Shown: positions 14,374 through 24,340 of the stretch, one piece after another
How the letters are laid out: every line of letters begins with the position of its first letter
Position numbering within the stretch: position 1 is the stretch's first letter
Assembly: GCF_014397245.1 (NCBI RefSeq)
Contig: NZ_JACLHY010000017.1
Location: forward strand, 1-64,000
DNA from: Arenibacter arenosicollis
GTDB taxonomy: Bacteria > Bacteroidota > Bacteroidia > Flavobacteriales > Flavobacteriaceae
Direction: 5' to 3'
DNA length: 64,000 nt
Program-made: the position numbers and the translations under genes
Notes under the pieces: model-generated
The model's database searches: none
What the model was told of the DNA's origin: nothing
The model's input: only the letters and a program-made list of their open reading frames with translations

Positions 14374-15690
14374 CTATTTTAATAGATTCGAATAGTCTTC
14401 AGGTAGTTCCGCATCAATATCTCGTAAATACTTCTGTAAGGCCACCATAGAATTATGTCCTGTAATGAGCATTAATTTGCTTTTTGCCTCAAAAGGCGAC
14501 GCATTTTTCAGCAACATTCTATACAGTTTGGTAATAGAGGTATGTCTAAAACTATAAAGGCCATAATCCATGTTTAAATTGAAATGGGATTTCACCATCT
14601 TTTTAAAACGCTTGGAAAAATAATCCCGTCTATTGGTTTCCGTGGTCTCCCATTCCCCTCCGATCCTATCAGGGGTAAATAAAAGATGCGACTTGTCCAT
14701 TTGTGAAAGATCCGGTAGGTCTTCTAACAAGATTTCCGGTATTATCTTGGTTTTTGATAGGCTATTTTTTGCCTTGAACCTTAGTGTGTTGTTTTCCAAG
14801 TCAATATCACCAATGGTGAGCCTACACACCTCTATGGGCCTTAAATAATTGTATGAAATAAACTTTATGTAGAGTAGGAGCATAGGGTCTTCCTTTTCTA
14901 GATAATCAAAGATTTTACTTTCCATCTCCAAAGAATAGGTCTTGTTCCGCTCAGGGATGGATTTGAGGACCTTAATATTTTTTATATGGTTTATTGGCAT
15001 TACTTCGTTTTCTTCCAAAGTTTGCATTATACTTCCAAGGATGAGCCTAAAATTGTTCCTGTTCCTTGGACTGGATGTTACGAGGATATCGTTCAAAAAA
15101 TCCAGCACCATTTTTTTGTTCAATTGGTCAATGGTCTTGATCTGGGGATTATGTTTGGCTATAAATAATAAAAACCTATTGATCTTATAACCATAATCCT
15201 GGAACGTCCTATCATTAACTTGATGTTTCTTTAGATTTAGGCCATAGTCAAAGGCCTCTTTTAACGACTTTTCAGCAACTTTTTTGAGCTGGTTAGCTAT
15301 GGATTGCGTGGGTACAGTCGAAACTTGGGAAACGGATTGGTTTTCAGGACTAATCTGATCTTTTTTGGTGTTATGGAGATCATTGTTATTCTTAAAGGGA
15401 TCATAGCCCTCCCTTAAAAGTTTCAATAAGTTTCTTCTATACACGGTCAGAACTGCAAGACGGTCCTCTTTGGTCTTGTACAAATTGGCTTTCCCGTAAA
15501 CATTTTTCATCCTTTCCAACTTTTGGGTCTTGGGGTTGCGAAAGGTAAAATAGACATACCAACGTTTGGAAAGGTCACCCTTGGCGGTGTAGATTTTTGG
15601 TAAGGAGAAATTCTTCTTGTTGGACAAATTGTGTTCTAAAACGTGTTCACTTTTGTGTTCAAATGTAACTATTTCGTAAAACGTAGCCAT
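14374..15690 (-). CDS. Tyrosine recombinase/integrase, second type
   Basis: The protein is 438 aa. Residues 20-110 form an arm-type DNA-binding region (YTAKGDLSKRWYVYFTFRNPKTQKLERMK), residues 150-250 a SAM-like core-binding domain, and residues 260-438 the catalytic domain: Arg in YNYLRPIEVCRL, Lys in FKAKNSLSKTK, YSFRH (Tyr in the usual first-His position of HxxR), His412 (ITGHNS) and Tyr421 (ALQKYLR). It is a typical Bacteroidota element integrase. The start is 53 bp from a tRNA-Met fragment at 15743, so it may belong to an element that targeted that tRNA gene. Confidence 0.85.
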   Translation of the reverse strand: MATFYEIVTFEHKSEHVLEHNLSNKKNFSLPKIYTAKGDLSKRWYVYFTFRNPKTQKLERMKNVYGKANLYKTKEDRLAVLTVYRRNLLKLLREGYDPFKNNNDLHNTKKDQISPENQSVSQVSTVPTQSIANQLKKVAEKSLKEAFDYGLNLKKHQVNDRTFQDYGYKINRFLLFIAKHNPQIKTIDQLNKKMVLDFLNDILVTSSPRNRNNFRLILGSIMQTLEENEVMPINHIKNIKVLKSIPERNKTYSLEMESKIFDYLEKEDPMLLLYIKFISYNYLRPIEVCRLTIGDIDLENNTLRFKAKNSLSKTKIIPEILLEDLPDLSQMDKSHLLFTPDRIGGEWETTETNRRDYFSKRFKKMVKSHFNLNMDYGLYSFRHTSITKLYRMLLKNASPFEAKSKLMLITGHNSMVALQKYLRDIDAELPEDYSNLLK

Positions 15691-15742
15691 AAAAAAACGG
15701 TTTAGAGTGAACTAAACCGCTTGTTTTGGGTGATTTCTATAC

Positions 15743-15788
15743 TGTAGCGAGAGGGGGGCACGATCCCCCGACCTCCGGGTTATGAATT
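15743..15788 (-). tRNA. 3' fragment of tRNA-Met (CAU), probable att remnant
   Basis: Read on the minus strand, the segment gives an anticodon loop TTCATAA, stem CCCGG, variable loop AGGTC, a GC-rich T-arm (GGGGG-ATCGTGC-CCCCC) and an acceptor 3' strand TCTCGCTAC. The 5' half is missing: upstream sequence does not supply the D-arm or 5' anticodon stem. Half-tRNA fragments next to integrase genes are usually the att duplication left by an integrative element. The T-loop is atypical, so the isoacceptor call is tentative. It lies between two divergent integrase genes. Confidence 0.6.
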
Positions 15789-15960
15789 CTAAGAGACCTG
15801 TGTCAATATGGCTTTAAATGCACTGATAATCAGATGGTTATAGTGTATTTTTGTGATTCCAATTAATTGGGAAAACCATAAAAAACCATATAAAACCGCC
15901 AAATGTTGTACATATGTTGTACATAGATTTTATATCTTTATGTATATAACACAATTTATT

Positions 15961-17175
15961 ATGGCCACCGTAAAGATAGTATTGCGTAAGAATTATCGGA
16001 AGAAAGACGGAACATTTCCGATTGCTTTGCGATTGACCCAATACAGAAAGTCAAAATTTTTGTTTACTGGTGAGTATATCCTAGAAAAGGATTGGGATGA
16101 AACTAAAGGGTTGGCAAAAAAGAGTTGCCTCAATTCCTCACGACTTAATAATATGCTATTAAAAAAGGTTTCGGAAGCTCATGAAATGGCTTTGGAAATG
16201 GAGGCTAGCGAAGAAAAACAGTCCGTCTCGACTTTGGCAAAAAAGATTCTGGGCGAGGACAAATTTGATTTTTTCAAAGTGAGCGAAATCTTCCTTGCAA
16301 ACCTTTTAAAACGGAAAAAATTCGACCAACATTACAATCAAGAAAAAAGACTGAAAATATTCAATACTTTTTTAAGACGGAAGAAATTATCTTTTATTGA
16401 TTTGGATGTCCGTTTATTAAGAGGGTTCGAAACGTTTCTACTTTATGAAAGAAAGGTTGCACCAAGAACAGTTATAAACTATTTAATGCTCATTCGAACT
16501 ATTTATAATTTTGCTCGTAAAGAATATCAAGTTGATGATAGAAACTACCCATTCGGCAAGGGCAAGATCCAAATCAAGTTTCCCGAAACTGAAAAAATAG
16601 GATTGAATGTATATGAGGTCCAGTTGCTAGAAATGGCACAGAACCTAACACTGGCTCAACAAAATGCAGTAAATACATGGCTAACGAGTTTTTATTTTGC
16701 CGGGATTAGGGTAGGAGATATCTTAAAATTAAAATGTTCGGATTTTAAGGATGATAGACTTTATTATCGTATGGGTAAGAACAATAAACTTGTTTCTCTC
16801 GCTGTACCTGACAAGGCAAAGAGAATCCTAAACCCCTACACATCAGTCAAAAATTATAAAAGTGATTTGGTCTTTCCTTATTTGAAAGGGATTAATCTAA
16901 GAGACGAAAAGCAGGTTGCCATAAGTGTTAAGACAATAACCAGAAATTTAAACAGACGATTAGAAATTGTGGCGGAAAAACTAGGAATCGAAAAAAGGCT
17001 TAGTATGCATATTGCACGTCACAGCTTCGGTAATATTTCAGGGGATAAAATCCCAATTCAGATGCTTCAGAAATTATATAGGCATTCTTCCATTACAACC
17101 ACCGTTAATTATCAATCAAATTTCATGCACAAAGAAACGGATGATGCTTTAGAAAAGGTTATAAACTTTGATTGA
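15961..17175 (+). CDS. Tyrosine recombinase/integrase, Bacteroidota mobile-element type
   Basis: I choose the ATG at 15961 because MATVKIVLRKNYRKKDGTFPIALRLTQYRKSKF is the standard arm-domain beginning; the frame is open upstream but unlikely to be translated. The 404-aa product has an N-terminal arm-binding domain, a SAM-like domain (about 100-200) and a catalytic domain with Arg in AGIRVGDIL, HIARHSF, RHSSITTT and Tyr in VNYQ. It is the size and type used by conjugative transposons and islands of this phylum. Downstream, an excisionase-like HTH gene follows in the same direction. Confidence 0.85.
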   Translation: MATVKIVLRKNYRKKDGTFPIALRLTQYRKSKFLFTGEYILEKDWDETKGLAKKSCLNSSRLNNMLLKKVSEAHEMALEMEASEEKQSVSTLAKKILGEDKFDFFKVSEIFLANLLKRKKFDQHYNQEKRLKIFNTFLRRKKLSFIDLDVRLLRGFETFLLYERKVAPRTVINYLMLIRTIYNFARKEYQVDDRNYPFGKGKIQIKFPETEKIGLNVYEVQLLEMAQNLTLAQQNAVNTWLTSFYFAGIRVGDILKLKCSDFKDDRLYYRMGKNNKLVSLAVPDKAKRILNPYTSVKNYKSDLVFPYLKGINLRDEKQVAISVKTITRNLNRRLEIVAEKLGIEKRLSMHIARHSFGNISGDKIPIQMLQKLYRHSSITTTVNYQSNFMHKETDDALEKVINFD

Positions 17176-17303
17176 GATGACGACGTTAGACTATTTGATA
17201 GACAATTAACCTAATTAATTGGTATAACATGGACATAATACGTATATTTTAGGATGAAAAATCATGAAGTTGACGATACATTTAACTTTTAAAAATTAAA
17301 TCG

Positions 17304-17573
17304 ATGCAGGTGGTATGTCTACAAGAAGAAGCTTTTTATGCGCTATTTGATAAGGTGGTGGATCATTTAGAATCTAAACGCAGAGATAAGCCGGCTAAAT
17401 GGATCGATGGGGAAGAAGCAATGTTATTGCTTAATATAAAATCTACAACCACCTTGCAGAAATTGAGGGATGAGGGAAAGATTCGATTTTCTCAACCGCA
17501 AAAGAAAATAATTCTTTACGATCGAGATTCAATTAATGAATATATTGAGAGATACGTACGTGATACTTTTTAA
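17304..17573 (+). CDS. Excisionase-like helix-turn-helix protein
   Basis: This 89-aa protein ends with a winged-HTH of the excisionase/MerR-like (HTH_17) type: WIDGEEAMLLLNIKSTTTLQKLRDEGKIRFSQPQKKIILYDRDSINEYIER. A short acidic/hydrophobic N-terminal helix precedes it. Such genes sit beside integrases in Bacteroidota elements and control integration direction or element genes. It is 128 bp downstream of the integrase and 2 bp upstream of the next gene, consistent with an operon. Confidence 0.75.
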   Translation: MQVVCLQEEAFYALFDKVVDHLESKRRDKPAKWIDGEEAMLLLNIKSTTTLQKLRDEGKIRFSQPQKKIILYDRDSINEYIERYVRDTF

Positions 17574-17575
17574 TT

Positions 17576-17839
17576 ATGGAAGAACATTTAAAAGTTGATA
17601 AGGATTACATAGAAGCCTTCAATCTAGGCTATGAGCTGGCCAAAGAATTGAAGTTAAAGTCTCCAATGTTTAAAAATATTGAATTGGGAAATAGCCGTGT
17701 GCACGCAATTCAGACAGGAATGGAAGAATATAGTAAAGAAATTACAACGCATAAAAACCTTTCACTAGATGGTCGTGATATTATTTCAGAAGAACTTAAA
17801 AGTAGTGAAGAAGAAAAAGGGAATGAACTCTCCATGTAA
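17576..17839 (+). CDS. Small hypothetical protein in integrase operon
   Basis: This 87-aa acidic, helical protein (EHLKVDKDYIEAFNLGYELAKELKLKSPMFKNI...HAIQTGMEEYSKE) starts 2 bp after the excisionase-like gene, which strongly suggests co-translation. No motif or membrane segment is seen. The C-terminal part is low-complexity Glu/Ser/Lys. Probably an element-encoded accessory protein; function unknown. Confidence 0.6.
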   Translation: MEEHLKVDKDYIEAFNLGYELAKELKLKSPMFKNIELGNSRVHAIQTGMEEYSKEITTHKNLSLDGRDIISEELKSSEEEKGNELSM

Positions 17840-18907
17840 GCGGTATTGTATTATTCTATTCCCTTATATACCGCATTGAAATACCCAAATTAGGATTATA
17901 ACAGTATTTTTTAAAGGGTCTTTTATTGAGCATTTATGACTTTCTATTTAGTATACAATACGGTAGAACTCCGATTTTCAATAACCGTATTTGCCTATAA
18001 CTTAACCCTTATCAAGTTCATAATATCAAATTGGCATCTTTCACCTAGGCAAAACTTGGTCATATAGGAGGGAAATTTGTTAGATTGGTCCTTTGTGGAT
18101 GATTCGGTTGGTCATTTAGCACTATACAACTCCAATTCTCCTATCACTTTGAAATATTATTCAAAAATTATCAAAAGGCATTAAAATAATAGGAGCTAAA
18201 TCAATACGCATGATTTAAAATGCAAACATTCAGCACAAGGACTCAAAAAGGATAAGCTTGGTATAGGAATAGTATAATTTTTTAGGCTCAAAAGCGTGGT
18301 AATATACCATCAAAATCTGTAATTCCCAATAAAAGAAAAGCCAATCACTTTAGTCCAAAGCGGAAAATATATTACAATATTGCTGGAAGCTATGGAGTTC
18401 ATGGCTAAGCCAATAATCTTTCATTCAAAAATCAGCAAATTGACTACGGGAATAACAGTGCCGTGCATTATGTCGTAATTTTAAAAAGCACATAATTCAG
18501 GACATTGGTCATCACTTTAGTGCGACTACAATTTTTTTTTACATATAAATATAATGTTCTCCGACATCCCTTTTACATAGTATTTACCGTGTTCAGATTT
18601 GTTAATTTGAATTTGCAAAGAGTACAAATCCTGAATTAAATTGGGCAATTGACCATAAATCTTTGCAATATAAAAACTCAAAAATATTTTTTTAAATCAA
18701 TTTTAAATCCTTACAAGTCAATAATAATAAGGAAAGGTCATTATTATTAGGTATTAATTTAAAATGGATTAATTAAAAAATTATTTGCAGTACTATTATT
18801 ATTATAATTGCAATCCTTTTCTGTAAAATTTAATTCACCATTCTTACACTGATACTAAAGTGCTTGAATTAAAAAAACGTAATTAATACACAGTTCCCTA
18901 AATAAAT
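17840..18907. other. Long intergenic region (1068 bp), no gene seen
   Basis: AT-rich with no convincing frame on either strand. It begins with a hairpin (GCGGTAT at 17840-17846, ATACCGC at 17868-17874) directly after the stop codon, without a clear U-run. A second inverted repeat follows (AATACGGT at 17957-17964, ACCGTATT at 17984-17991). The mobile-element side may end within this region, but I see no matching direct repeat of the tRNA fragment. The remainder is the leader of the first kinase gene. Confidence 0.5.
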
Positions 18908-21900
18908 ATGAATAAGAAGTACAAAAATAGCGATAGAAAAAGTAATTTTTCCAAATTGTCCGAGCCTTATCAAATATTGTATACACCCGCTGAAAAAGAA
19001 TTTGATGAAATCACAAAATTGGCTTCCATTATCTGTGATACGCCTATATCCCTGATTACATTTTTTGATGAAAACAATCAGTTTTTTAAATCCCATTATG
19101 GGGTAGAAATTTCGGAAACTCCAATAGAGGATTCCTTCTGTAGACATGTAGTTAACAATTCGGATGAACTTATGATTGTAAGTAATACGAAACAGAATGA
19201 ACTATTTAAAGATAACCCTTGGGTGAAAACTGAACCTGGTATAATTTTTTATGCAGGATACCCAATAAATAATAGGGAGGGAGATCCTTTTGCTGTTCTC
19301 TGCGTTATTGACCATAAGACTAAAGAACTTTCAGATAATCAAAAAGAAGCATTAAGATCTCTTTCCTTTCAAGTTGAGAAACTGCTAGAATTACGAAGGA
19401 TTAAATTTGATTTGGAGACTAGAAATACTGCCATCAGTTTAAAAAATAAGACCCTAGAAAATATAATTGAAGGTACCGATGCTGGAACATGGGAATTGGA
19501 AATACAATCCGGGAATATTTTCCTCAACGATAAATGGTTTGAAATCTTAGGGTATTCCTCCGAGACTATTGAAGAATTTACGTTGGATAAATGGAAAGAA
19601 ATGGTTTATCCAGATGATTTGAAACTTTTTGAGAAAGGTCTAAGCGATTGTATGTCTGGGGATTCCGAAAAGTTGTATCTAAAGTATAGAATACGAAATT
19701 TTCAGGAAGAATGGATTTGGGTGGAAAATAGAGCAAAGGTTATAAATTATTCTGAAGATGGGGAGCCGACAAGAATGTTTGGTATTCATTTAAATATTAA
19801 TAAAGAGAAAGTACAGGAAAAACAATTTTTGACAATTGCTGATAGTATACCTGGAGCTGTTTTTAGATATGAAATCGATAAAAATGGCACCGATAAACTG
19901 GCCTACGTTAGTAATGGTTTTATGGATTTATGGGGGATTCCTTCCGATGAAGCAATAAAAGATAATTTAGCCATTTGGGATTTAGTTTATAAAGATGATT
20001 TGCCCGAAGTTAAAAAATCCATAGAACATTCTGCCTCACATATGACCAATTGGGATTGTGAATGGCGTGTTAAACAACCAGATGGGACCACCAAATGGCA
20101 TAAAGGAATAGGACGTCCTACCAAAGAACCAAATGGAAGCGTATACTGGGATTCCTTGATTTTAGACATTACGGAAGAAAAGAAAAACTCTGAGCAACTA
20201 CTGGAACGAAATGAATTTATTGAAACAATTTTGGAAAATTTACCTATTGGTATTGCGGTTAATGACATGGTTAGCGGAAAGGCGACACTGATAAATGATA
20301 GGTTTTCAGTAATTTACGGATGGCCTAAAGAAGAACTTTTGGATGTAGACACTTTTTTTGAAAAGGTTTTTCCGGGTGAAATGGAAGGAAAGGAGATTAA
20401 GCGGAGATTCAATAGAGATATCCAAAGTGGAGAGGACCATAGAATGGACTGGAAGGGAAAACTTATACGTAGGAAAAATGGAGAGGTTAAAATCATTGAT
20501 GCCAAAAACATTCCATTATATGGTCAAAACCTGATGATATCCACTGTTCTTGATCAAACAGAACTTTATTCAAGTAGAAATAAGCTCTTAGATACGAACA
20601 ATCGTTTTAAATATGCCACACGGGCAACCTCTGATGTTATATGGGATTATGATTTAGTAAGTGGGGAACTTCATTGGGGAGAGAATTATGAATTGAACTT
20701 TGGACATAAAGCTCACATAGATCTAACCAAAAATTTCTCAAGATGGGATAAACAAATACACCCAAAGGACAGACAAAGGGTTATTGACAGTATAGAAAAA
20801 GTAATAAATGGTTCTGAAACCAATTGGACATGTGAATATAGATTCCAAAAAAAAGGTGGCGATTATCTGGAAATATTGGATAAAGGATTTGTAGTTAGGG
20901 ATAGCAACGGGGATGGGGTAAGAATGGTCGGAGCCATGCAGGATATTACCTCACGAAAACAAAGGGAACATCAATTAAAAATATTTGAATCTGTACTTAG
21001 TAATACGGCTGATGCCATAATTATAACGGAAGCGGAGCCATTGGATTATCCAAATGGCCCAACAATAGTATATGTGAATGAAGCATTTAAAAAGTCAACA
21101 GGCTATACTGAAGAGGAAGTACTAGGAAAAACTCCGCGTATATTGCAAGGACCTTCTTCTGACCAAAATACCCTGCGACAAATGGGTTCGGATTTAAGAA
21201 ATTGGAAAGAGATAGATACAGATATCTTAAACTATACCAAGGAGGGTAAAGAATTTTGGGTTAACCTGTCCATTGCTCCGGTTGCCAATGAAAAGGGCTT
21301 GTATACGCATTGGATTTCCATACAAAAGGATATTACAGAGAAAAAGAATAAACTTATTTTTGAAAATGTATTGAATAGGATTTCCAACGTTTTTAACCAA
21401 CAAATTAATTTAAAGGATGCTCTTATTGAAACATCTAAAATCCTATTGGATAATTACAAATCCAATGTATTGGAGATTTGGCTGGTTAATTCGGATAAGA
21501 GTAAAATTTATATAATGGCACATAGCGAGACCGATCTCTTATATAGTGGTTTTTCCAAAGAGGCCTTCGATTACAAAGGTCTGGATAAAGGTGATGGTTT
21601 ACCTGGGGTAGTCTGGAAAAAAAATGGTATTGAGTATTGGATAGATATTGATAATAATAAGGAGTTTATTCGGCATGAATTAGCAAAAACGACGGGATTA
21701 ACAAGGGCATATGGCGTCCCAATTTTATACATGGGAGAGGTATTGGGGGTAATTATCCAGGCAGGCAACGATAAAATAGATTTTAACACTTTCAATAAGG
21801 AAAACTGTCTGGAATTAGGGGTAATGTTGGGGACTGAATTGGCGAGGAAGCAACTTGAAGTTGAACTGAACCAACTGATAGCCTTTGCTCCAGGTTATAT

Positions 21901-24028
21901 CTGTAGTTTAGACCACAAAGGTCATTTTAAACAGATAAACCCAATATTTGACACCATTATAGAACTGAATAATAGAGATTTGTCTCAAATTAATTTCAGG
22001 GATATTGTACATCCTTTGGACAAATCTAAGGTGGATATTATTATGGATAGCTTTGAGCGAGGGGTTCCAATAGAGTCATTAGAACTAAGGAGTCATACCT
22101 TTGGTAATAAAACATTGTGGTTGTCCTGGAATTTTTCCCCGGTGTCCGACCTGGGTATTTCTTACGGAGTAGGAATGGATATCAGTGAAAAGAAAGAATT
22201 GGAGCAATTACTGGATAAGGCAACTGAATTGGCTAAAATTGGAATTTGGGAGGTAGATTTGATTGAGAAAGAAATTTACTGGTCGCAAGTAACGAAAAAT
22301 ATACATGAAGTGCCTTCTGACTATGAACCTAATATAGAAACAGCCATTGATTTTTATAAAGAGGAAAGAGACAAAAATATGATTCTCGATTGGATTGAGA
22401 ATGTAACCAAAAGTCATAATATACTATCTCATGAATCCCAAATTATTACAGCTAAGGGTAAAGTAAAATGGATCAAATCTATTGGGAATCCAGAAATTGT
22501 AAATGGAAAAGTAATTAAAATTTACGGTACAATTGAGGATATTGATCACAGAAAAGTTGCAGAATTAGAGAGGATTCTAATTTTGGAAAGCATTGGGGAT
22601 GGATTTTTTGCCGTAGATAGAAATTGGACAGTAAATTATTGGAATCAAAAAGCAGAGTCCATTTTGGGAACTCCAAAGAGTGAGATACTAGGAAAAAATT
22701 TGTGGGAAATTTATAGTGATGCAATAGGTTCTGAATTTCATCAACAATATCACTTAGCTATACAAGAAAATGAGCCCGTTCATTTTGAGGCGCGGTATGA
22801 ACCTTTAGATATATGGCTGGATGTCAGTGCTTTTCCTTCAAAGGAATCCAATGGACTAACAGTATATTTCAAAGACGTTACTACCCGAAAAGAGGCTTTA
22901 GATCAGATTAAATATTCCAATGAAAGGTTTTTGAAAATTGCCAGGGCAACCCAAGATGCCATTTGGGATTGGGATGTTTTGAACAAAACACTTTTTTGGG
23001 GAATTGGTTTTAAGGAACGTTTCGGACATGAAGTAATAGAAAATAATATAAACCTTGAAAAATGGTCTTCATTGGTACATCCCAAAGATCGCCCATCCTT
23101 TTTTTGTAAGATAACGGATTCTTTGAGAGACCCTAAAATTGAATTTTTTAAAAATGAATATCGTCTTCAAAAAAAGAGCAGAAAGTACGCTTATGTAATA
23201 GACAGTGTTTATATTATAAGAGGCGACAAAGGAGAACCGATAAGGTTAGTTGGTGCTATTCAGGATATAACCGATAGAAAATTATATGAAGCCTCATTAA
23301 AGAAATTAAATAATAAACTGGCATCCAAGGCTAAATTATTGGAATCTACCAACGAAGAATTAGAGCAATTCGCATATGTAGCCTCGCATGACCTTCAAGA
23401 ACCTTTAAGAATGATTACTAGCTTCCTAACGCTACTTGAAAAAAAATATTCAGATACTATTGATGAAAAAGGGAAACAGTATATTTATTGGGCAGTTGAC
23501 GGCGCAGCAAGAATGAGGGAGATTATATTGGAACTATTAGATTATTCGCGAGTGGGACGTATTTCTGAAAAATTGGAACTAGTAGATATCCAATCTATTA
23601 TCGAAGAGGTCACTGTACTACACAAAAAGCAGATTCAGGAAAGTGGAGCACAAATAATTACTGATAAATTGCCAAAAATATTTGGGTTTAAATCCCCTGT
23701 AAGACAAATATTTTTAAATCTTATCAGCAATAGTATTAAATATTGTGACAATGACGTTACTCCGAAAATATCCATATCCGTTTCTGAGGAAAAAAAATTA
23801 TGGAAATTTTCTGTAAAGGACAATGGAATTGGGATTGATCCAGCCTATTATGAAAAAATATTCATCATTTTTAAAAGATTGCACGCCCGTGGGGAATATT
23901 CCGGAACCGGCATGGGATTGGCTATCACTAAGAAAATTGTAGAGACCTTGGGAGGGACGATTTGGGTAGAATCCAAAGAAGGCGAGGGAAGTACCTTTAC
24001 TTTTACCATCAAGAAGTTCAAGAAATAA
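18908..24028 (+). CDS. Multi-PAS/GAF sensor histidine kinase 1 (1706 aa)
   Basis: A soluble kinase with no signal or membrane segment. Order: GAF (30-165), five PAS domains (185-300, 305-425, 435-555, 570-690, 692-812), a second GAF (816-985), four PAS (987-1100, 1101-1220, 1222-1330, 1341-1460), DHp with phosphoacceptor His1494 (ASHDLQEPLR), and an ATPase domain with NLISNSIKY (N box), DNGIGI (G1) and GTGMGLAI (G2). PAS5 is LOV-like but has TPRILQGP where photoreceptive LOV domains have NCRFLQ, so no flavin-adduct cysteine. There is no fused receiver; output probably goes to the nearby stand-alone receivers. Expected to integrate several cytoplasmic cues such as redox or ligands; the signals are unknown. 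Confidence 0.9.
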   Translation: MNKKYKNSDRKSNFSKLSEPYQILYTPAEKEFDEITKLASIICDTPISLITFFDENNQFFKSHYGVEISETPIEDSFCRHVVNNSDELMIVSNTKQNELFKDNPWVKTEPGIIFYAGYPINNREGDPFAVLCVIDHKTKELSDNQKEALRSLSFQVEKLLELRRIKFDLETRNTAISLKNKTLENIIEGTDAGTWELEIQSGNIFLNDKWFEILGYSSETIEEFTLDKWKEMVYPDDLKLFEKGLSDCMSGDSEKLYLKYRIRNFQEEWIWVENRAKVINYSEDGEPTRMFGIHLNINKEKVQEKQFLTIADSIPGAVFRYEIDKNGTDKLAYVSNGFMDLWGIPSDEAIKDNLAIWDLVYKDDLPEVKKSIEHSASHMTNWDCEWRVKQPDGTTKWHKGIGRPTKEPNGSVYWDSLILDITEEKKNSEQLLERNEFIETILENLPIGIAVNDMVSGKATLINDRFSVIYGWPKEELLDVDTFFEKVFPGEMEGKEIKRRFNRDIQSGEDHRMDWKGKLIRRKNGEVKIIDAKNIPLYGQNLMISTVLDQTELYSSRNKLLDTNNRFKYATRATSDVIWDYDLVSGELHWGENYELNFGHKAHIDLTKNFSRWDKQIHPKDRQRVIDSIEKVINGSETNWTCEYRFQKKGGDYLEILDKGFVVRDSNGDGVRMVGAMQDITSRKQREHQLKIFESVLSNTADAIIITEAEPLDYPNGPTIVYVNEAFKKSTGYTEEEVLGKTPRILQGPSSDQNTLRQMGSDLRNWKEIDTDILNYTKEGKEFWVNLSIAPVANEKGLYTHWISIQKDITEKKNKLIFENVLNRISNVFNQQINLKDALIETSKILLDNYKSNVLEIWLVNSDKSKIYIMAHSETDLLYSGFSKEAFDYKGLDKGDGLPGVVWKKNGIEYWIDIDNNKEFIRHELAKTTGLTRAYGVPILYMGEVLGVIIQAGNDKIDFNTFNKENCLELGVMLGTELARKQLEVELNQLIAFAPGYICSLDHKGHFKQINPIFDTIIELNNRDLSQINFRDIVHPLDKSKVDIIMDSFERGVPIESLELRSHTFGNKTLWLSWNFSPVSDLGISYGVGMDISEKKELEQLLDKATELAKIGIWEVDLIEKEIYWSQVTKNIHEVPSDYEPNIETAIDFYKEERDKNMILDWIENVTKSHNILSHESQIITAKGKVKWIKSIGNPEIVNGKVIKIYGTIEDIDHRKVAELERILILESIGDGFFAVDRNWTVNYWNQKAESILGTPKSEILGKNLWEIYSDAIGSEFHQQYHLAIQENEPVHFEARYEPLDIWLDVSAFPSKESNGLTVYFKDVTTRKEALDQIKYSNERFLKIARATQDAIWDWDVLNKTLFWGIGFKERFGHEVIENNINLEKWSSLVHPKDRPSFFCKITDSLRDPKIEFFKNEYRLQKKSRKYAYVIDSVYIIRGDKGEPIRLVGAIQDITDRKLYEASLKKLNNKLASKAKLLESTNEELEQFAYVASHDLQEPLRMITSFLTLLEKKYSDTIDEKGKQYIYWAVDGAARMREIILELLDYSRVGRISEKLELVDIQSIIEEVTVLHKKQIQESGAQIITDKLPKIFGFKSPVRQIFLNLISNSIKYCDNDVTPKISISVSEEKKLWKFSVKDNGIGIDPAYYEKIFIIFKRLHARGEYSGTGMGLAITKKIVETLGGTIWVESKEGEGSTFTFTIKKFKK

Positions 24029-24340
24029 AGACGTATTATAAATTAATGGTTTAATATAATGAAGGACATATTTCAAAATCCAAAAATGATTAACATGAAG
24101 GATTTATTATAAACAAATCCACCGTCACGAAAAAATAAGAATTGCAGTTAAAACCTTAAGGACAAGACCTTTCGTTTTTATAAAAAATAGTCCTCAAAAT
24201 GTAACAAACCAATAAATAATTGTGGTCATCCTGATTACTCTGCTATAAACCAAGTTGAAGATAGGTTTTTTAAGTATAAAATTAAAAAGAATGAACGGTT
24301 TACGGTTTCATCACTTGAAATATCTGAAAATAAAACAAAT
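24029..24340. other. Intergenic region (312 bp), nothing identified
   Basis: AT-rich sequence between kinase 1 and the receiver-PAS gene. No open frame, strong hairpin or U-run terminator is visible, so the two genes may or may not share a transcript. Confidence 0.5.
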
